Part shown: piece after piece, positions 1 through 13,189 of the stretch
Position numbering within the stretch: the first letter of the stretch is position 1
How the letters are laid out: each line of letters starts with the position of its first letter
NCBI RefSeq assembly: GCF_043641665.1
Contig: NC_092182.1
Location: forward strand, 12,400,956 to 12,464,955
Source: Enoplosus armatus
Lineage: Eukaryota > Chordata > Actinopteri > Centrarchiformes > Enoplosidae
Direction of reading: 5' to 3'
Length of the DNA stretch: 64,000 nt
Position numbers and translations under genes: made by a program
The notes under the pieces: model-generated
What the model was told of the DNA's origin: nothing
Seen by the model: only the letters and a program-made list of their open reading frames with translations
Databases searched by the model: none

Positions 1-293
1 ACCCTCTGACTTCATCAGGTCAAAATGTTTTCCTTTTGTATTTTAGAAACCTCCTTTCTCCTTTTTCTCTACTCATCGTCTCAGTTCATCCTGTCACAGT
101 CTTTCCTTCACTGGCTCATTTCAACTATAATAGAAATCCAGAAACTGAGGGAGACAGAAGAAATAAAGAGTGGAGATGCTCTTCCCACATTAACAGGCCA
201 ATATTCCACAAATACACACACACATTATTTTTGTCGACTAGTGAATGACATTTTGTACTGAGTGTAATGAAACTAATCTGACCTCAGTCCTTA

Positions 294-311
294 CACACAC
301 ACACACACACA

Positions 312-382
<71 letters not shown>
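294..382. repeat. (CA)n microsatellite, about 90 bp
   Basis: This is an almost uninterrupted CA dinucleotide run with a short CGCGCA interruption near its left end. It is probably length-polymorphic, and alternating purine-pyrimidine DNA of this kind can adopt Z-form. Confidence 0.97.
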
Positions 383-386
<4 letters not shown>

Positions 387-660
387 CCTCTTAGATAAAA
401 TGCCTCACTTTCATGACAAATTGTTAAACCCAAATCACACATACAGTATCACAGCTGCTCCCAGTGATATGAAGTTCTTTGTTGTTTAAACAATGTTTAT
501 TGTTTATTCATTTATCTGTCTCTCCTTCTCTCTTCCTCTCATCCCTCTACCCCCCTTCTGTCTCTCCTTTATTCCTCCTCTCTGTGGGCCATCCGCGGAG
601 CGTTCAAGCGCTCTGACGGCATGCACCGCTGAGTTCTCAACATCTTGTCTCGTCACGGCA

Positions 661-663
<3 letters not shown>

Positions 664-703
<40 letters not shown>
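664..703. repeat. (CA)n microsatellite, about 40 bp
   Basis: A pure CA run, followed by a degenerate CA-rich tail to about 720. Confidence 0.96.
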
Positions 704-708
<5 letters not shown>

Positions 709-2599
709 TTCACACACACATTTAACATACTCAGTACACTCAAAACGTGTTCTTTTATATTGAACAATACAGTATACTCTTTGAAGTCATATCACTTATA
801 CAAATATTACCTTTTTTGGTGATTCAGAACAGGGAAAACTCCTTGTATCTCAATTGGATCAACCTTTCCTATCCAAGAGAAGACAAACAATCACACACAC
901 ACACCTGCCTCACACTCCAGCAAGACACATAGTTGAATTTAGGAGTGAGAGAGACTGAGGGAGTGAGCAGGTGGTCTGAGAGGTCAGGGCAGGGACCAGT
1001 CACTGACCCGCTCTATACTACGGTGAAAGGATAAGGGTTAATTAACAGCAGACTTTAATCGCCTCTGATGAATGATTCATAGCTTCCTGGTCTATAACCA
1101 GTATTTAAAACACATGGACGGAGCCAGAGCAGGCATGAATTATTCAGGTCCTATGGTACCCAGCGCCACATTTCACTCACACTGAGCAAAGACAGAGCTG
1201 AATTTCAGCCTGTGAGCATTGAGCCAGCCTGTTGATAAAGAGCAAACAATTAATGTTTCGCAAATGCTGCAATAGATATCAAAATCTGACAAACATAGAG
1301 AGAGGGGTTAAAGAGATAATGACTGTGGCAATTTCCTGAAATGAAGCGATCGTGATGCACGGTCATTATTCGGCAAAAAAGAGAAGAAGACAAAGAGAGA
1401 CACGAGAAGCGAAGAGAAATGTTGGAGGACGGCCTCTGAAAAAGACAGATGAACCGAGAATGAGAGAGGGAGTAAGTTTGGTCGGCTGAGATTTACTGTC
1501 TTGGCTGTGAATGCAGCAAATAATAAGTCACCGGCTAAGCAGCTTCAATATATTCTTAAAATCCATGGCCGTCTTGTCTCTGCTTTTTCAACACATCATT
1601 CAACCCCCCTGTTCACTCCTTAGATAAACTGAGCTTCAGCCCACAGAAAGGCATGAAAGGTACAACAGTGGCCGAGAAGTCAGGGGGTGGGGAATAAAAA
1701 AAAGAAAAACATGGTACAATAAAGAGTCAGTTCATTTAACAGACAATACCACGGATACAGAAAACAGCCTTTGACCATAAACTTACTACAGATGTAGTAA
1801 CCTCAGCTGTGTTACCTGGCACACCGGTCCAGTCTAGCCCTGGACCTCTGTGGCAACAACAAGCCTGCCTGTACTAATAATACAGGTTTCTGATCAGAAT
1901 ACATGGAGAAAGTGACTCGTGCAGCTGTTCTTCTTCTTGGATATTTCTGCTGCATTACTTTACTATTTCCAGGGGTCGTTGTACCTTTTCTCACTGAAAG
2001 TTGAGCTCCCAGCATGATGTCCCCATCACAGGTACTCCCTGGACTGACCAGCCTTTGCCCTGTATGCTCAGCTAAAAGCTGCAACCAAGCTCGACATTTG
2101 TGTGGTGTGGAGCCAATCATCTGTATCTGCAGGTTCAGAGCGATGTTAAATCGATATGGTTGTGTCATGCAAGCCTGGTGTCCTTCCAGGCCGCCTCCCA
2201 AGGAACCCTTCTCCACTTCTGGACATGTTGTCTCCTAGAGTCTAGCCTCCTAGGCAGGCTTTGACTTCAACAGCTAATATAGCAACCAAAACCAAGTAGA
2301 AACGAGGCATCATATTTATGGGGTTGAGGAACACTTGTAAGCTGCAAATACTTGTTTGCTTCTAGGGAAATGTTGATTTTTAGTGTCTTAGAGCAGCTAA
2401 CTAAAGCCTGCACCCACAGACCTTCCCTAAATACACTCGAATCTGAATTTTTACATCATTGAGATGAGGCTTTAACTTTAACATGAACCCTTTTCCTTTG
2501 CTTAAAAGAAAAACTAGTTTTACTAACAGTATAAAAAAAGGAAGGGGATGTAAGTGGGGATGAACGCCCTCACAACCTCAGTTAATTGTTTAGCTTTTC

Positions 2600-2795
2600 A
2601 GTCACAGCAGGCAGCTGTTTTTAGCTCTTAAAACCTGCTGTACACTACCTGCTCAGCACCAAACAGCAGACAGACACAGTTAGAGACTAGCTGGTGAATA
2701 TATAGTAGAGCATTTAACAGCTAAAGAGCCAGATATTTCCATCAGGAGTTGGTAGAAACCAAAAACAAAACAAAGTAGACAAACTGCAAAAAAAG
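2600..2795 (+). repeat. Interspersed repeat, related to the copy in the tsfm intron
   Basis: This segment, which includes the words GAGCATTTAACAGCTAAAGA and CAGGAGTTGGTAG followed by ACCAAAAAC, is clearly similar to the reverse complement of about 56600-56700 in tsfm intron 5. Two diverged copies in 64 kb indicate a dispersed family. The family resembles a sequence that recurs in many fish genomes. I cannot assign it to a class, and the boundaries are approximate. Confidence 0.6.
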
Positions 2796-5175
2796 CTAAT
2801 GCTGCCTCAGTACTACATGTATGTGTGATGGGGCCAATGACTAATAGGGGGCAGAAGTACAAGCAAGTTACTAATCAGGTGATGGGCAGGGACAGAAAAC
2901 TCAAGGAAGGTGATTAGTGGAGAAATGAGGGATGACAGAGTTTGAAAAATTCTGCAAGACACACTGAAACTGGAAAAACAGACTGTCAGTCTGATGCTTA
3001 AGAGGGAAGAGAGAGAAAATACAGAAGCCAAAGCCTTTTTTGGACATGGTTATGGTTAAACTACACATGACATGATAAGAGACAAATAGACTAATTTCCC
3101 TTTCTTCTTTTCTCAGAATTATTTCTTTGTCTTAATTCTCCAGTTATTCCACGTACTGTCCTCTGGCCTGCTGTGGTTCATCTCTTGTTCTCCTGCACCC
3201 TTACATCCTGATTTTCCAGGACTGCAGAGTCTTCAGGTGGTTTTCCTTTCTCATAGGCCCTCATGGGCATTCAAGGATGAAGAAGCGACGTATTTATCCA
3301 GCTTTATCAATAAGGGCATCAACCAGTCCATTGAACTAGCCTCAGCAAAACATTATCTACAGTAAAATGCACCATTAAGTTAATAAAAATGTATGATGAA
3401 AGGTTGGCGTTATCCACTGATCGTCTGAAAAGATCAATCACCCGTCATGAACTCACAGGAGCCATTCATCCCTAGAGTTCAGGCATGAAGAAGCACAATT
3501 ATTGACTGACAAGAACAATGTTTCTTTGCAAGAAAATATGAATAACTAAAGCTCTAGCTATGATATTTTCCTGCACAACTGTGGCCCGTGTTTTGGTTTA
3601 CCAACCCAGTCAAGCACAGGCTGAATGAAACGACATTAACCACAAGATAAAAACAAATGAGGCCACTGCACTTGCGGTTTGCGGCGAGAGCAAAGGGAAG
3701 GGAGTGAGAGCTGGAGGTAGAGCTTGAAAAGAGGGACAACGGGTGAGACTGTGTGGGAGGAAAACAGAAATAGTGCAAGGGGAGAGATTTGTTACTGTAA
3801 TTGTGTCTGGAGCACTTGTTCACCCAGCAGCGAAGACAGGTAGAGGCTTCAGGTTAAGGACACAGATGGATAGATCAGTGTGAGAGAGACAGATTATGAG
3901 ATGGATAGCTTTTCACAGTTAGATTGCACATTTAAACCAACTGGAGGAAGATGGATGGCTAGTTTGCCTCAGTATATAATGTTGATTCTTATCTACGGAC
4001 AAAAAACACACACAGTGTGTCTACATGTCTATACCACCTCTGTGATTTTATATGAAAACTTTGTCCCTTGCTGACTTTGCAATGTTTCCAACTGACTCCC
4101 AGGCAAAAAGCCAGCTCCTGACATAGAAATAAAGAAACCGCATTGTTCTTGTATTGCAGGGTAGAGCTATGGTTCCAAATAACTTTGCTAATAAATAAAA
4201 ATTCAGCCTAGGAACAAAAGCTCTCAACAGTATGTTGTGGCATGCTGTATGTTTCAAAATGGACAGTAAACTAAGTTAAAAACTATTCAACACCATTGTT
4301 TATTCAATATTTATCATTTTTAGCAGCATTTAACAAACACCTTTTTTAAGCCCTAAACGTTTGCGGGCTAAACATCACTGCTCGACAAAAGAGGCGAATC
4401 CATGGGTGGGTCGGGAGCTTGGGACTGGCTCAAGCATGTCTAACAACAGGAAAATAACACAGAGCAGCGAAAACTGTAGAGGTTTTTAGACAGAAACTAA
4501 AAAGTTGAAAAATGACTTTAGAAGTGAGCGTTGGTGAGTTTTATGGATATGACGTTAGTCATGTTTTTCTGTGCTCACAAAGTAATCGTTTAACTAAAAA
4601 TCATGAAAGTTTCAGTTTCTTACAGCAACTGCTGCTTTAAGAAAGGCAGATGAAAGAAATGCTGAATGAGAGATTGCAACAGAAGCTAGTGAAACAGAGG
4701 CTAGCCCGGACGTGACTTCATGACTTCAGCTCTATATTACTGTGTCCTGGGGAAACCTACAAAAGTCAACTCTCAGACATTGGTTAGAAGGACTATCAAA
4801 ACTTAACATTTAAGATAAAGGGAAAACTCACAAGGACACTGAAAACATGTGAAAAATAACCGCAAGGAGGATTCAGTGACACAAGAACTGTATCTATTTC
4901 ATCTAAAAGAAAAGACAACTGATAATTAATCGACAATATGTCTGACGTACAGGCAGCATGCCTGTAAGTGTGTATTTGTTGCGATGTAAGCGTTGGAAGT
5001 GTTGAGGCTGATTAAAGCAGGATAATTCAATGTGTGCATCATGCTTTAGGGAATCTCTCTGCCATATGTTACAGCATACATGAACCTGTTCTAATGACAC
5101 ATGTCAAATTAGGAATACATGAAAATCTGATGTTTTACTGTAGATGTAATCACACAAAGGAAAACTGTGTGTGCC

Positions 5176-5179
<4 letters not shown>

Positions 5180-5210
<31 letters not shown>
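5180..5210. repeat. (GT)n microsatellite
   Basis: A pure GT dinucleotide run of about 31 bp. Confidence 0.95.
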
Positions 5211-5212
<2 letters not shown>

Positions 5213-6474
5213 TAGAGAGCATTGTCCAGTATATCAGACAGCCCCTGTCATGTTCATGTCGCAGCAGCAGGGTATAGGAGGTGTTCTTGTCTCTGAGTGA
5301 TGCGATGGCATGAACAGCATGGTTTAAGAGCTAAAAGAAGGTCATCGATGTCTCGCTTCACTATCTCTCCCTTCTTTTCTCTCCTCTCTCTGTTGCCCCT
5401 GTCATCCCTACTGGATGATCCCTCGCTCTCTCTTCCACCCCGGCTGTCTTTCTGTCCTTCGTCACGGGTTGCTGTGTTTTATTTCTTTTTCTTTTTCTTT
5501 TTTTCCTTTTTTTCCTTGCATCCTGCTCCGTGTTGAACTCCACTCCTTTGGACTGATTTTATTTGTGCTAGATTCACGGTCCACAGAAAGAAGTATTTGT
5601 AAAAACTGTGAAAGACAGAACTGTGAGATATCTGCAGTACAGAGAAAGACAAAGGGTCCCAGACCGGCCCAGGTTTGTCACTCAGTCCCAGCGAATAAGA
5701 CATGCTTAGAGCCACCGGACAGAGTTACCAGATCCATCTCCTGTCATCATTTAAAGAGGCCGTGACCTCTGAGCAGCGAGAGGACCACCGCTGCTAAATT
5801 ATTCACACCTCTTTTTTTTTGGGGGGGGGGGGGGCGGGGGGTGAGAGGGTGCGGGTTGGTGTCCGGGCAATTTAATGGGTTTAAATGAACTGTTGACTGT
5901 TTCTTCGGTGACAGAAGGCTGCATCTCCTGACAGGATCTCGTAAATGAATATCAGATTAAATTCCACCATATCACCTCTGGACATCTTATTACACATATC
6001 TATGTGCTGTAGCTGGGTGTAATACAGTGCAGCTTGGGTATGCAGTTAGCTTATCTGATTTGATGTGGGAAGTCAATGTTCAGTACACGAATATGACCCT
6101 GTAAATGTTTGTCCATAAACAAGACCAAGAGTCTTCAGCCATGCTAGCAGACATAACTTGTAGTACAATAATACCTACGATACAGTAACGATGATAATGA
6201 TGTGATCAGATATTATTATAATCATCTTATCTTTTTACTACCTAAAGCACTATTGCAAAAGCAGAAATGAACAAATGACAAAGAGGCTCAATGTCCGGAT
6301 CAAACATATTCAAGGTTTCATGCATCTCTTGCATAAATTATTATTTGATTTTATGATTTTTCAGAAACTGTAGAGAATTGTAGAGATCACTGTCAGATCT
6401 ACAACATAACAGCATGTTTGAATGTAATGCTCTTAAGCAGCAACTCAGAAGTCCTGGATGTTTTCTCAACAGAA

Positions 6475-7770
6475 GATTAAAACTCTAACTCTCCTTCTGC
6501 TTTGAAACAACAGACTGGGAAGCACTCTGCAGCCCTCATGGGGAGGACATTGACAGTTTGACCCACTGCATTACAGACTATATCAACTTCTGTGTGGAGA
6601 ATATGGTGCCTTCCAAGAAGGTACAGTGTTTTCCCAACAACAAACCCTGGGTGACCCCTGACATTAAGACCCTGCTGAATGAGAAGAAGAGGGCCTTTAG
6701 GTCGGGGGACAAAGAGCAGCTGCGGAGCATCTAGAAGCGGCTCCGGCAACAAATAAGGAAGGGCAAGGAGAGCTACAGGAGGAAACTGGAGGAACATCTG
6801 GGGCAGAATAACACCAGGGATGTCTGGAGAGGACTTAAGAAGATCTCTGGACATGGAAAAGGTGAGGGGAGTCACCAGGACAGTGGAGACAGGGATTGGG
6901 CTAACCAACTGAACCTGTTTTTCAACAGATTCGACTCTGCCCAGTCTCCCTCCCCCACCTATCCTGCCCCCTCTTCACACCTCCCCAAGCTGCCCTCCAC
7001 TCCACCCCCCTGCTCGCCCCCCTTCCTTATTAACACCAGACTGTCACCAGTCCACAAGGTGGTGGAGAACTACAAATTCCTGGGTATTCTCCTGAACAAT
7101 AAACTGGACTGGTCTGACCACACTCAGGCCCTGTACAAGAAGGGTCAAAGCCGCCTCCACCTGCTGAGGTCCTTCGGTGTGTGCAGGAAACTGCTCCGGA
7201 CTTTTTATAACACTGTGGTAGCTTCGGCTATCTTCTATGCTGTGGTCTGCTGGGGGGGGGGGGCAGCACGGACAGGGACAGGAGGAGGCTCAATAGACTG
7301 ATTAGGCGAGCCGGCTCTGTTCTGGACTGCCCGCTGGACTCCATTGAGGAGGTGGGGGAGAGGAGGATGTTAGCCAAGCCGACATCCATCATGGACAACA
7401 CCTCTCACCCCCTGCACGAGACTGTGGGGGCCCTGAGCAGCTCCTTCAGCAGCAGACTGTTACACCCACGGTGAAGGAGGAGCGCTACCGCAGGTCGTTC
7501 ATTCCCACGGCTATAAGACTGTTTAACTGCACATAAATCTGCACAATTTGTACATACTTTATATTTTTCCGTGTATATATTTATTTTTGTCTCCCATATT
7601 TTTTATATCTGTATTTATTATTTGTATATTGTTTTTTCTTTTAAAAAAAAATACTTCTAATTCTTATTGACACAGTGCTTGTCTGCTGTGTGTTTCTGCA
7701 CCTTTCTGTCTTTGCTGTTGTGATGTGTAAATTTCCCCGCTGTGGGATTAATAAAAGTCTAAGTCTAAGT
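6475..7770 (+). mobile_element. Non-LTR retrotransposon (L2-type LINE), internally deleted
   Basis: Conceptual translation gives two parts of a fish LINE polyprotein. The first, about 6510-6900, contains the linker typically seen between endonuclease and reverse transcriptase (NNKPWVTPDIKTLLNEKKRA). The second, about 7059-7540, is the region after the RT core (NYKFLGILLNN, then RTFYNTVVASAIFYAVVCWG). The RT catalytic core that should lie between them is missing; the apparent deletion joint is a C/T-rich patch near 6940-7040. An in-frame TAG lies at 6732-6734, and a G-run near 7250 shifts the frame. The 3' end carries the fish LINE tail (a GTAAATTTCCCC-like segment, GTGGGATTAATAAAA), ending in a short (GTCTAA)n repeat at 7757-7770. 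The copy cannot be autonomous. The clade call rests on the tail and protein style, so L2 versus a neighbouring clade is open. Confidence 0.88.
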
Positions 7771-9201
7771 CCTGTGTTATTTAAGTTGCCGGCAGAAAGC
7801 ACAAAACGTACTTTTGTTTGTATAAAAGTCACAGTATCCCTTTAAATACATGACATTTACAGTACCGCTTCACATCTGTTGCAGACTTGTGTGTCTCGTT
7901 CACCCGGTGCAGTCTCACTCTGTGTTTCCCATGTTGGAGTAATTCAGAACACAGATTTCCTGTCGGGAGCAGCAGGTTGTTGGGAAAGACAAGAGCTTTA
8001 ATTAATGTTCAGTGTGGGGTGGAGGATTTCTCACACAGTTGCTTAGTAGGGAGCTACTTTTGATCCGTGAGTAATGAACTGTACATGGTGCTCTTATTCT
8101 GCCTCTCTTTCTGTCCACACAGAATTTCATTCAATGTCCCGACATGTCACTGTAACTGTACTAACTGCTGGTTTTCACACAGCGTTGGTCATGCTTTCAA
8201 ATCTAGTACCATCAAAACTGCTAACTTTTGACAGCTTACACAGTCACAAACATAACTGTGGCGTCTGAAGAAGAGGGAGAGGAGGGAAGTGAAGAGGTGA
8301 CTTTTAAATAAGCTGTTCAGTATGTTTTAATTTTGTCAAACAGCCATATATCTGTGGTAAAATATGTAATTACAGAGTACCAATACGGATATGAATTGGA
8401 GTGATAAATCATTATTTACCGATGTGAGAGGTCTTACTTAACCTTGGAGTGCTGGCAGAATTAAAATGTGGATTTCAGGGGGAAAACCCACTCAGTATGC
8501 TTGACCATGCCGTGGAAGGAGAGCAAGACACGAGTGCAGGGGTGGGGGGGGGGGTGCAGGAGCTGAAGATGGAGATGCAAGTAAAAAACGTCAGGAAAGG
8601 GAACAGGTGCAGAGCACAGAACAACACACAGAAAGACAGCAAATTGAGAGACGAGTGTTGTGCAGAGAATCTATGGAGAAGTAAGTCAGGAGGAGATAAA
8701 GGGATGAGATGGAATCAGCAGCTGTGAGGAAAAGGGACAGGTAGAGGAGGGTTAGTGTGGTTTGGAGGGGAGGAAGGGGAGAGGGTAGGGGAGGGTGGGT
8801 GTGGAGAGCACAAGACAGATGACAAATTGTGATTAATAGATGGGGTCCGGGGCAGCAGTGTGGAGCGCAACTCATTAATAGAGAGAATTAGAGAGGCTGT
8901 GCAACTCAATCTGCACACTGTCACTCGCAATCAAGGACCATAATCAGATCTGCACACAGACAGAGAGTAGATGTTCGAGAGGAGGGGTGTTCATGCACAT
9001 ACGCACTTCTTTTTTCCCCCCACTACACTTACGAGAAATGTCCACAGCAGCATTCAATCCCCGGGCTTAAACTATCCTGAACACTTAACCCTGACCAAAA
9101 ACCCAATCCTAAATCTGCTCTTAACCTTGAACTGAACTTCTAACACTAAACTTTAAGGAGGGGAGGATCCTCAAAATGCCAAGAAGTCATCCAAACTAAT
9201 A

Positions 9202-9283
9202 TGACAAAACAATCTCCACACAAGGTCCATTGGAAGCTGCTCTGGAGCTTTCGATTGTACCTCGTGGTGAGATTGTTTTGTCA
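9202..9283. repeat. Short foldback (MITE-like) element, copy A
   Basis: A 15-bp perfect inverted repeat (TGACAAAACAATCTC at 9202-9216, its complement at 9269-9283) encloses about 52 bp. The interior words CAAGGTCCA and TGGAGCTTT recur in the same order in the reverse complement of the longer element at 48303-48444, so the two are related. The terminal repeats and small size suggest a non-autonomous DNA transposon, but I see no clear target-site duplication. Confidence 0.65.
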
Positions 9284-9586
9284 ACTACTGTTCGTCACAA
9301 CATCAATAATTAACTTTCAATCTGGGTTTTTAAGCCAACAAGGATGAGAAGTCCCTGAAGTCCACTGAAAAATACAAGTTGATGACCTGTGCAACCTTCA
9401 TCTGCTGAGGCAGATCATGCTACAGAACAGCTACTTAATGGACCTTCAAGTTCAAAAATTTATTTTCAGTCTTGACTAAATAAGTTGTGTGTCTTCCCAA
9501 ATGACCCATATGAGTGTTTTCTGATCCACTGTGCCACTATCAGCAGGACTTTAGTCATGGTAAAAAGAAACCAATGTTTCCCGCTG

Positions 9587-9960
9587 GTAAGGCAACGCAA
9601 GGCAGCTTTATTTATAAAGCACAAATTCAAACACAGAGGCAATTCAAAATGCTTTACATACAATGACATTCAAAAACAATAAGCTATAAAAACCAGAATA
9701 GAATCAATGTAGAAAAATAATAATAGATCTAAAATACAGTTACAATACATTAATAAGTTACATGTTGCCCCAAATTCAACAAAGGAAATAATGGAGAAAC
9801 CAATCTATCCAATGCACGGGAGAACAGATTTTAAGTTAGTGGAGCATTTGAGATCATCAGGAAGTCCGTGTGGATAAAGATCATTATTGTAGTTTCTAGG
9901 TTCCCTCTTTTGCAGTAATATATTACAGATGCAAACAAAAAGTCACCTAAATTGTTGGAG
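9587..9960 (+). repeat. Fish interspersed repeat (GGCAGCTTTATTTATAAAGC type)
   Basis: The opening words (GGCAGCTTTATTTATAAAGC, then CAGAGGCAATTCAAAATGC and TTTACAT) match a very common fish repeat in which a stretch like this is followed by a degenerate segment ending in words such as GAGATCATCAGGAAGT, also present here near 9850. Recognition is from memory of the family. The class (LINE tail or SINE) and the right boundary are uncertain. Confidence 0.55.
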
Positions 9961-10564
9961 AACATATTAAGTCACTTATGTACACAATGTTTGCTGATTG
10001 TAAGCTGAAGTGGTTCTACACCCGGGGAGGTTTTGCAGTGTTACTATTATATTGTCCCTTTACTTCCGCCTTTTTTCCTGACACACAGGAGTTATAATTT
10101 GCACAGTCTTGCCACCCCATGCAGAAAAATTCAAATTGCACTTTTCACTGGGTACATGTACAAGCACACACACACACACGCTAAACAATCCTGTTACTGT
10201 ATTCACTGCCAATGTGATGCTATGACCCGACATTTCCATTACCGTCGCTGCCTCTCCGTCCTTCTCAGGCGCTCGCTCTCTGACCTGTGAGATTGCAGGT
10301 CAGGTTAAGCCCTTACCACAGCCACTTACTTGGCTTGTATTTGTGACTCACTGCGCTGATAGCGCCTCCACCTTGAATGAGCTGGTTAATACCATGGTAA
10401 CCTCTCTGATCACATGCTGACTCTCTGCTCATGCCCTGATTGGTTTTACTGATTGTTCTGAGCAGAGACAGTGACTGTCCTGCTGGTAAATCACCTCTGT
10501 CCGGCCTTATCTATCTCGTTGTGCTGCTGTCTGGAGTGTGAACCTGTTTTTAATGACCATAAAT

Positions 10565-10690
10565 TAAGTGTAACACAGTAGCCGATTGGCCTGCAGAGAC
10601 CTGAGTTCAAACTGCCGTGTTGGGAAGCTTCAGCAAGACACGTAACTCCCAGCAGCTTCAGGTATGCTGCTATATCAAGACAATTTCACC
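10565..10690 (+). repeat. Possible tRNA-derived SINE remnant
   Basis: The segment has a B-box-like word (GAGTTCAAACT, close to GGTTCRANNCC), followed by CAGCAAGACACGTAACTCCC, which resembles the 'gcaagacactgaac' core found in fish SINEs. The A box is weak and there is no intact cloverleaf, so this is at best an old fragment. Confidence 0.35.
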
Positions 10691-13084
10691 CCAGAGGATG
10701 AAAAGGGTATAATTTTTTAACTTTTCATATTTATTTGATTTTTACCTGAAGAACAAACAAGCAGATGAAAGAAAATAATATATAGATAATGCATTGTTAT
10801 GTTTACAATAATGCATGAATGTGATAAATAACCGTCATTTAATTATCACAATCATGATCATCATCCACCAGTTATGCCAGCAAAACTTCATACATGGCTC
10901 ATGATGACAACTGAGAAAACTCCATCTGCTGAGGAAGACCGTGAGAGGCAGTTGAAAGCTCTGGAAAAAGGCTTGTGAGTAAACAGAATAATTACGTAAC
11001 ATCAAACACCTTCGCAACAACAAGGACATCAATTATAAAAATATAATAAATCATGAAACAATGAGTGTGTATTCTCATATTTATCAGTGCTTCCTGAATA
11101 TATAGATGTACTGTATACACACATCTATACATAGATCCATATTCAAAGTACATGTAGAGGCATACGTGCATACATATACAATTTAAAACAAATATTTTCC
11201 CATTGATGTTCATCAAACATACATCCCTTTTGGAGGTACAGTAAATTGTTCTGTCCGTCCCTTCTTTGATCGTCGTCTTCACATGCAGCTTTTCTGTCAA
11301 ACCTTGAAATTAAATGGAATATCTTGTTTTTTCCCGCCTGTGTGAACTCATGTAGTTTGCCTCTATGTGTGGTCTATCTTGGAAAAGTCAAGAACAAGAG
11401 AAGCGATGTAACGAGTAACCAATCATGTAATAAGTAATGTTTTGTCAGATAAAATCCAGTGTTTCAAACTGTAAACATGAGCTGTAATTAAAAACAGGAG
11501 AGGGTGATATAGAACAAGAACAAGAACATGATATCATATATCACGAGGAAACGGAGGGGAGATATTATCAGTTCACAGCTTATATATTCATCGGCTTAGT
11601 TAATATTTCATAGGGCTCTAAAAACCTCATTCTCTCTAAATTGTCCTCCCTTCCTGGCAATAATAATTTAAATGCAGGGAGCCTCTGAGTTTGTCACCAG
11701 TGTGTCAGAGCCAACATGGAAATTATACGTGTATGTGTGCACATATGTATGCATGTAGGCACTCGCACTCATGCCATAAAGGCACATAAAGACACTCGGC
11801 CCAGGCATGCACAAGCAGAAGTGGATATAAGCAGAGAGTGTACTGTGAAAGCACATATTCACAAATGCAGAAAATTGTTTAGTCTCTATACTTTTGATTT
11901 GCCAATTTTGTAAATATATATAGAGACCACACAATTCCCCACTTCCTGACAAGCAGTAGTTATTTTCTATCTCCAAATGCAAATGTGACTGGAGGCTTGG
12001 CATCTGCCTGAGGGCTCAGTCGGCTGACAGTGTGCATTCTGGGGAGTGATCTATTGATCCATATTCAATATCTGCTACACTCTCCTGCTCAGTAAAGTTG
12101 GGAGATGAATAAATAAGGAGCAGAACTGACAGTACATACAAGTACACTTGTGCCTTAGAGGACTGGGCGCTGCCTAAATGGTTTACTCGCCTGCTTCTTG
12201 TGCAAATGTAACATTTCTTGATGACGTTTGAGCAAATTTAACAATGATGGCCGTGCTCCATTTCAGGACAGATGTGCTTTTAACGTCAGGTGTGTGTTTC
12301 TGATGCAGAAACAACAAAAAAAAGCCAAATATTTCAGAGGAACCCCTGCTCTATAACAGACATCAGCACTCCTAAAAATGATGACATAAAAACTGTGTGA
12401 GAATTAATTCATTAATTCATTAATGTTATAAATGTAAAGTCAGGGAGAGAGAAAGGAAAAGAAAGAGACCAGGAGGAGATGGAGGAGAAGGGGGTGAGGG
12501 AGGGGGGGGGGGGGGGGTTGTCAGCATTGATACATCTTTCATCTCTAACTAGGACTGAAAGCTACAGAAACACAGACATTGACAACAACCCTGAGAACAC
12601 CACTCTCCTCCTTTCACCTTATCCCTTTCACTCCGCCATCCTGCGTGATGTGTGTCAGTCTCACATCTGTAGCCCACGCTCTGTGCTCACACTTTAGTCT
12701 CTCCACACCTGCTGTCCTCCCAAACACAGCTCCACAAGTAGGCAAGCTGCATCAAAATCTTTATTTGCCCAAGCAAGGCTGCAACACACCTCTGCACACA
12801 CAGGCAACCCCAGAAGAAGAAAACTATTTTTTTTTAAATCACAGAAATGATGGCTTTATTGCATTAATTGACATGTGTGTATGTATGTCAGATTGATGTA
12901 AATCCACCATCATCACAGTCACACTGTAAACATTATCATATCTTTTTTTTGGTCTTATGTCTAATTGTGCTGCAAATAAATCTTCAATATTTGAACGCGA
13001 GAGGACAACCTTTGATTAAACTATTAAACAGATGTAGTCATTTGATTTGTGAAAAGGTCACATGCAGGATGGGACGGTGAGTCT

Positions 13085-13086
<2 letters not shown>

Positions 13087-13118
<32 letters not shown>
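13087..13118. repeat. (GT)n microsatellite
   Basis: A pure GT run of about 32 bp just upstream of the candidate c1ql4 first exon. Confidence 0.95.
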
Positions 13119-13119
<1 letters not shown>

Positions 13120-13189
13120 GCAGAGGGAGGGTGGGGGTGCAGTAGTAGGCAGATGCCGAGGAGAGAGAAGCAGGACGGAAAATACAACA

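Larger units (their letters stand above)
1..6474. other. Intergenic DNA, no gene supported
   Basis: I see no exon with plausible splice sites or protein similarity here. The stretch holds CA/GT microsatellites, an interspersed repeat near 2.6-2.8 kb, a pyrimidine-rich block at about 5360-5520, and a T-run followed by a long G-run at about 5812-5852. The block at 1810-2240 is open on both strands and is not obviously a simple repeat, but neither translation resembles a protein I know. It could be regulatory DNA or belong to a gene off the left edge. Confidence 0.6.

Noticed and set aside
294..382. CRISPR or other structured array suggested by tandem repeats
   Set aside because: These are simple CA microsatellites in a vertebrate genome, with no spacer-repeat alternation.
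504..822. Open frames across the CA tract near 0.7 kb on both strands
   Set aside because: Dinucleotide repeats lack stops in several frames, giving runs of TH or CV residues. They are not coding.
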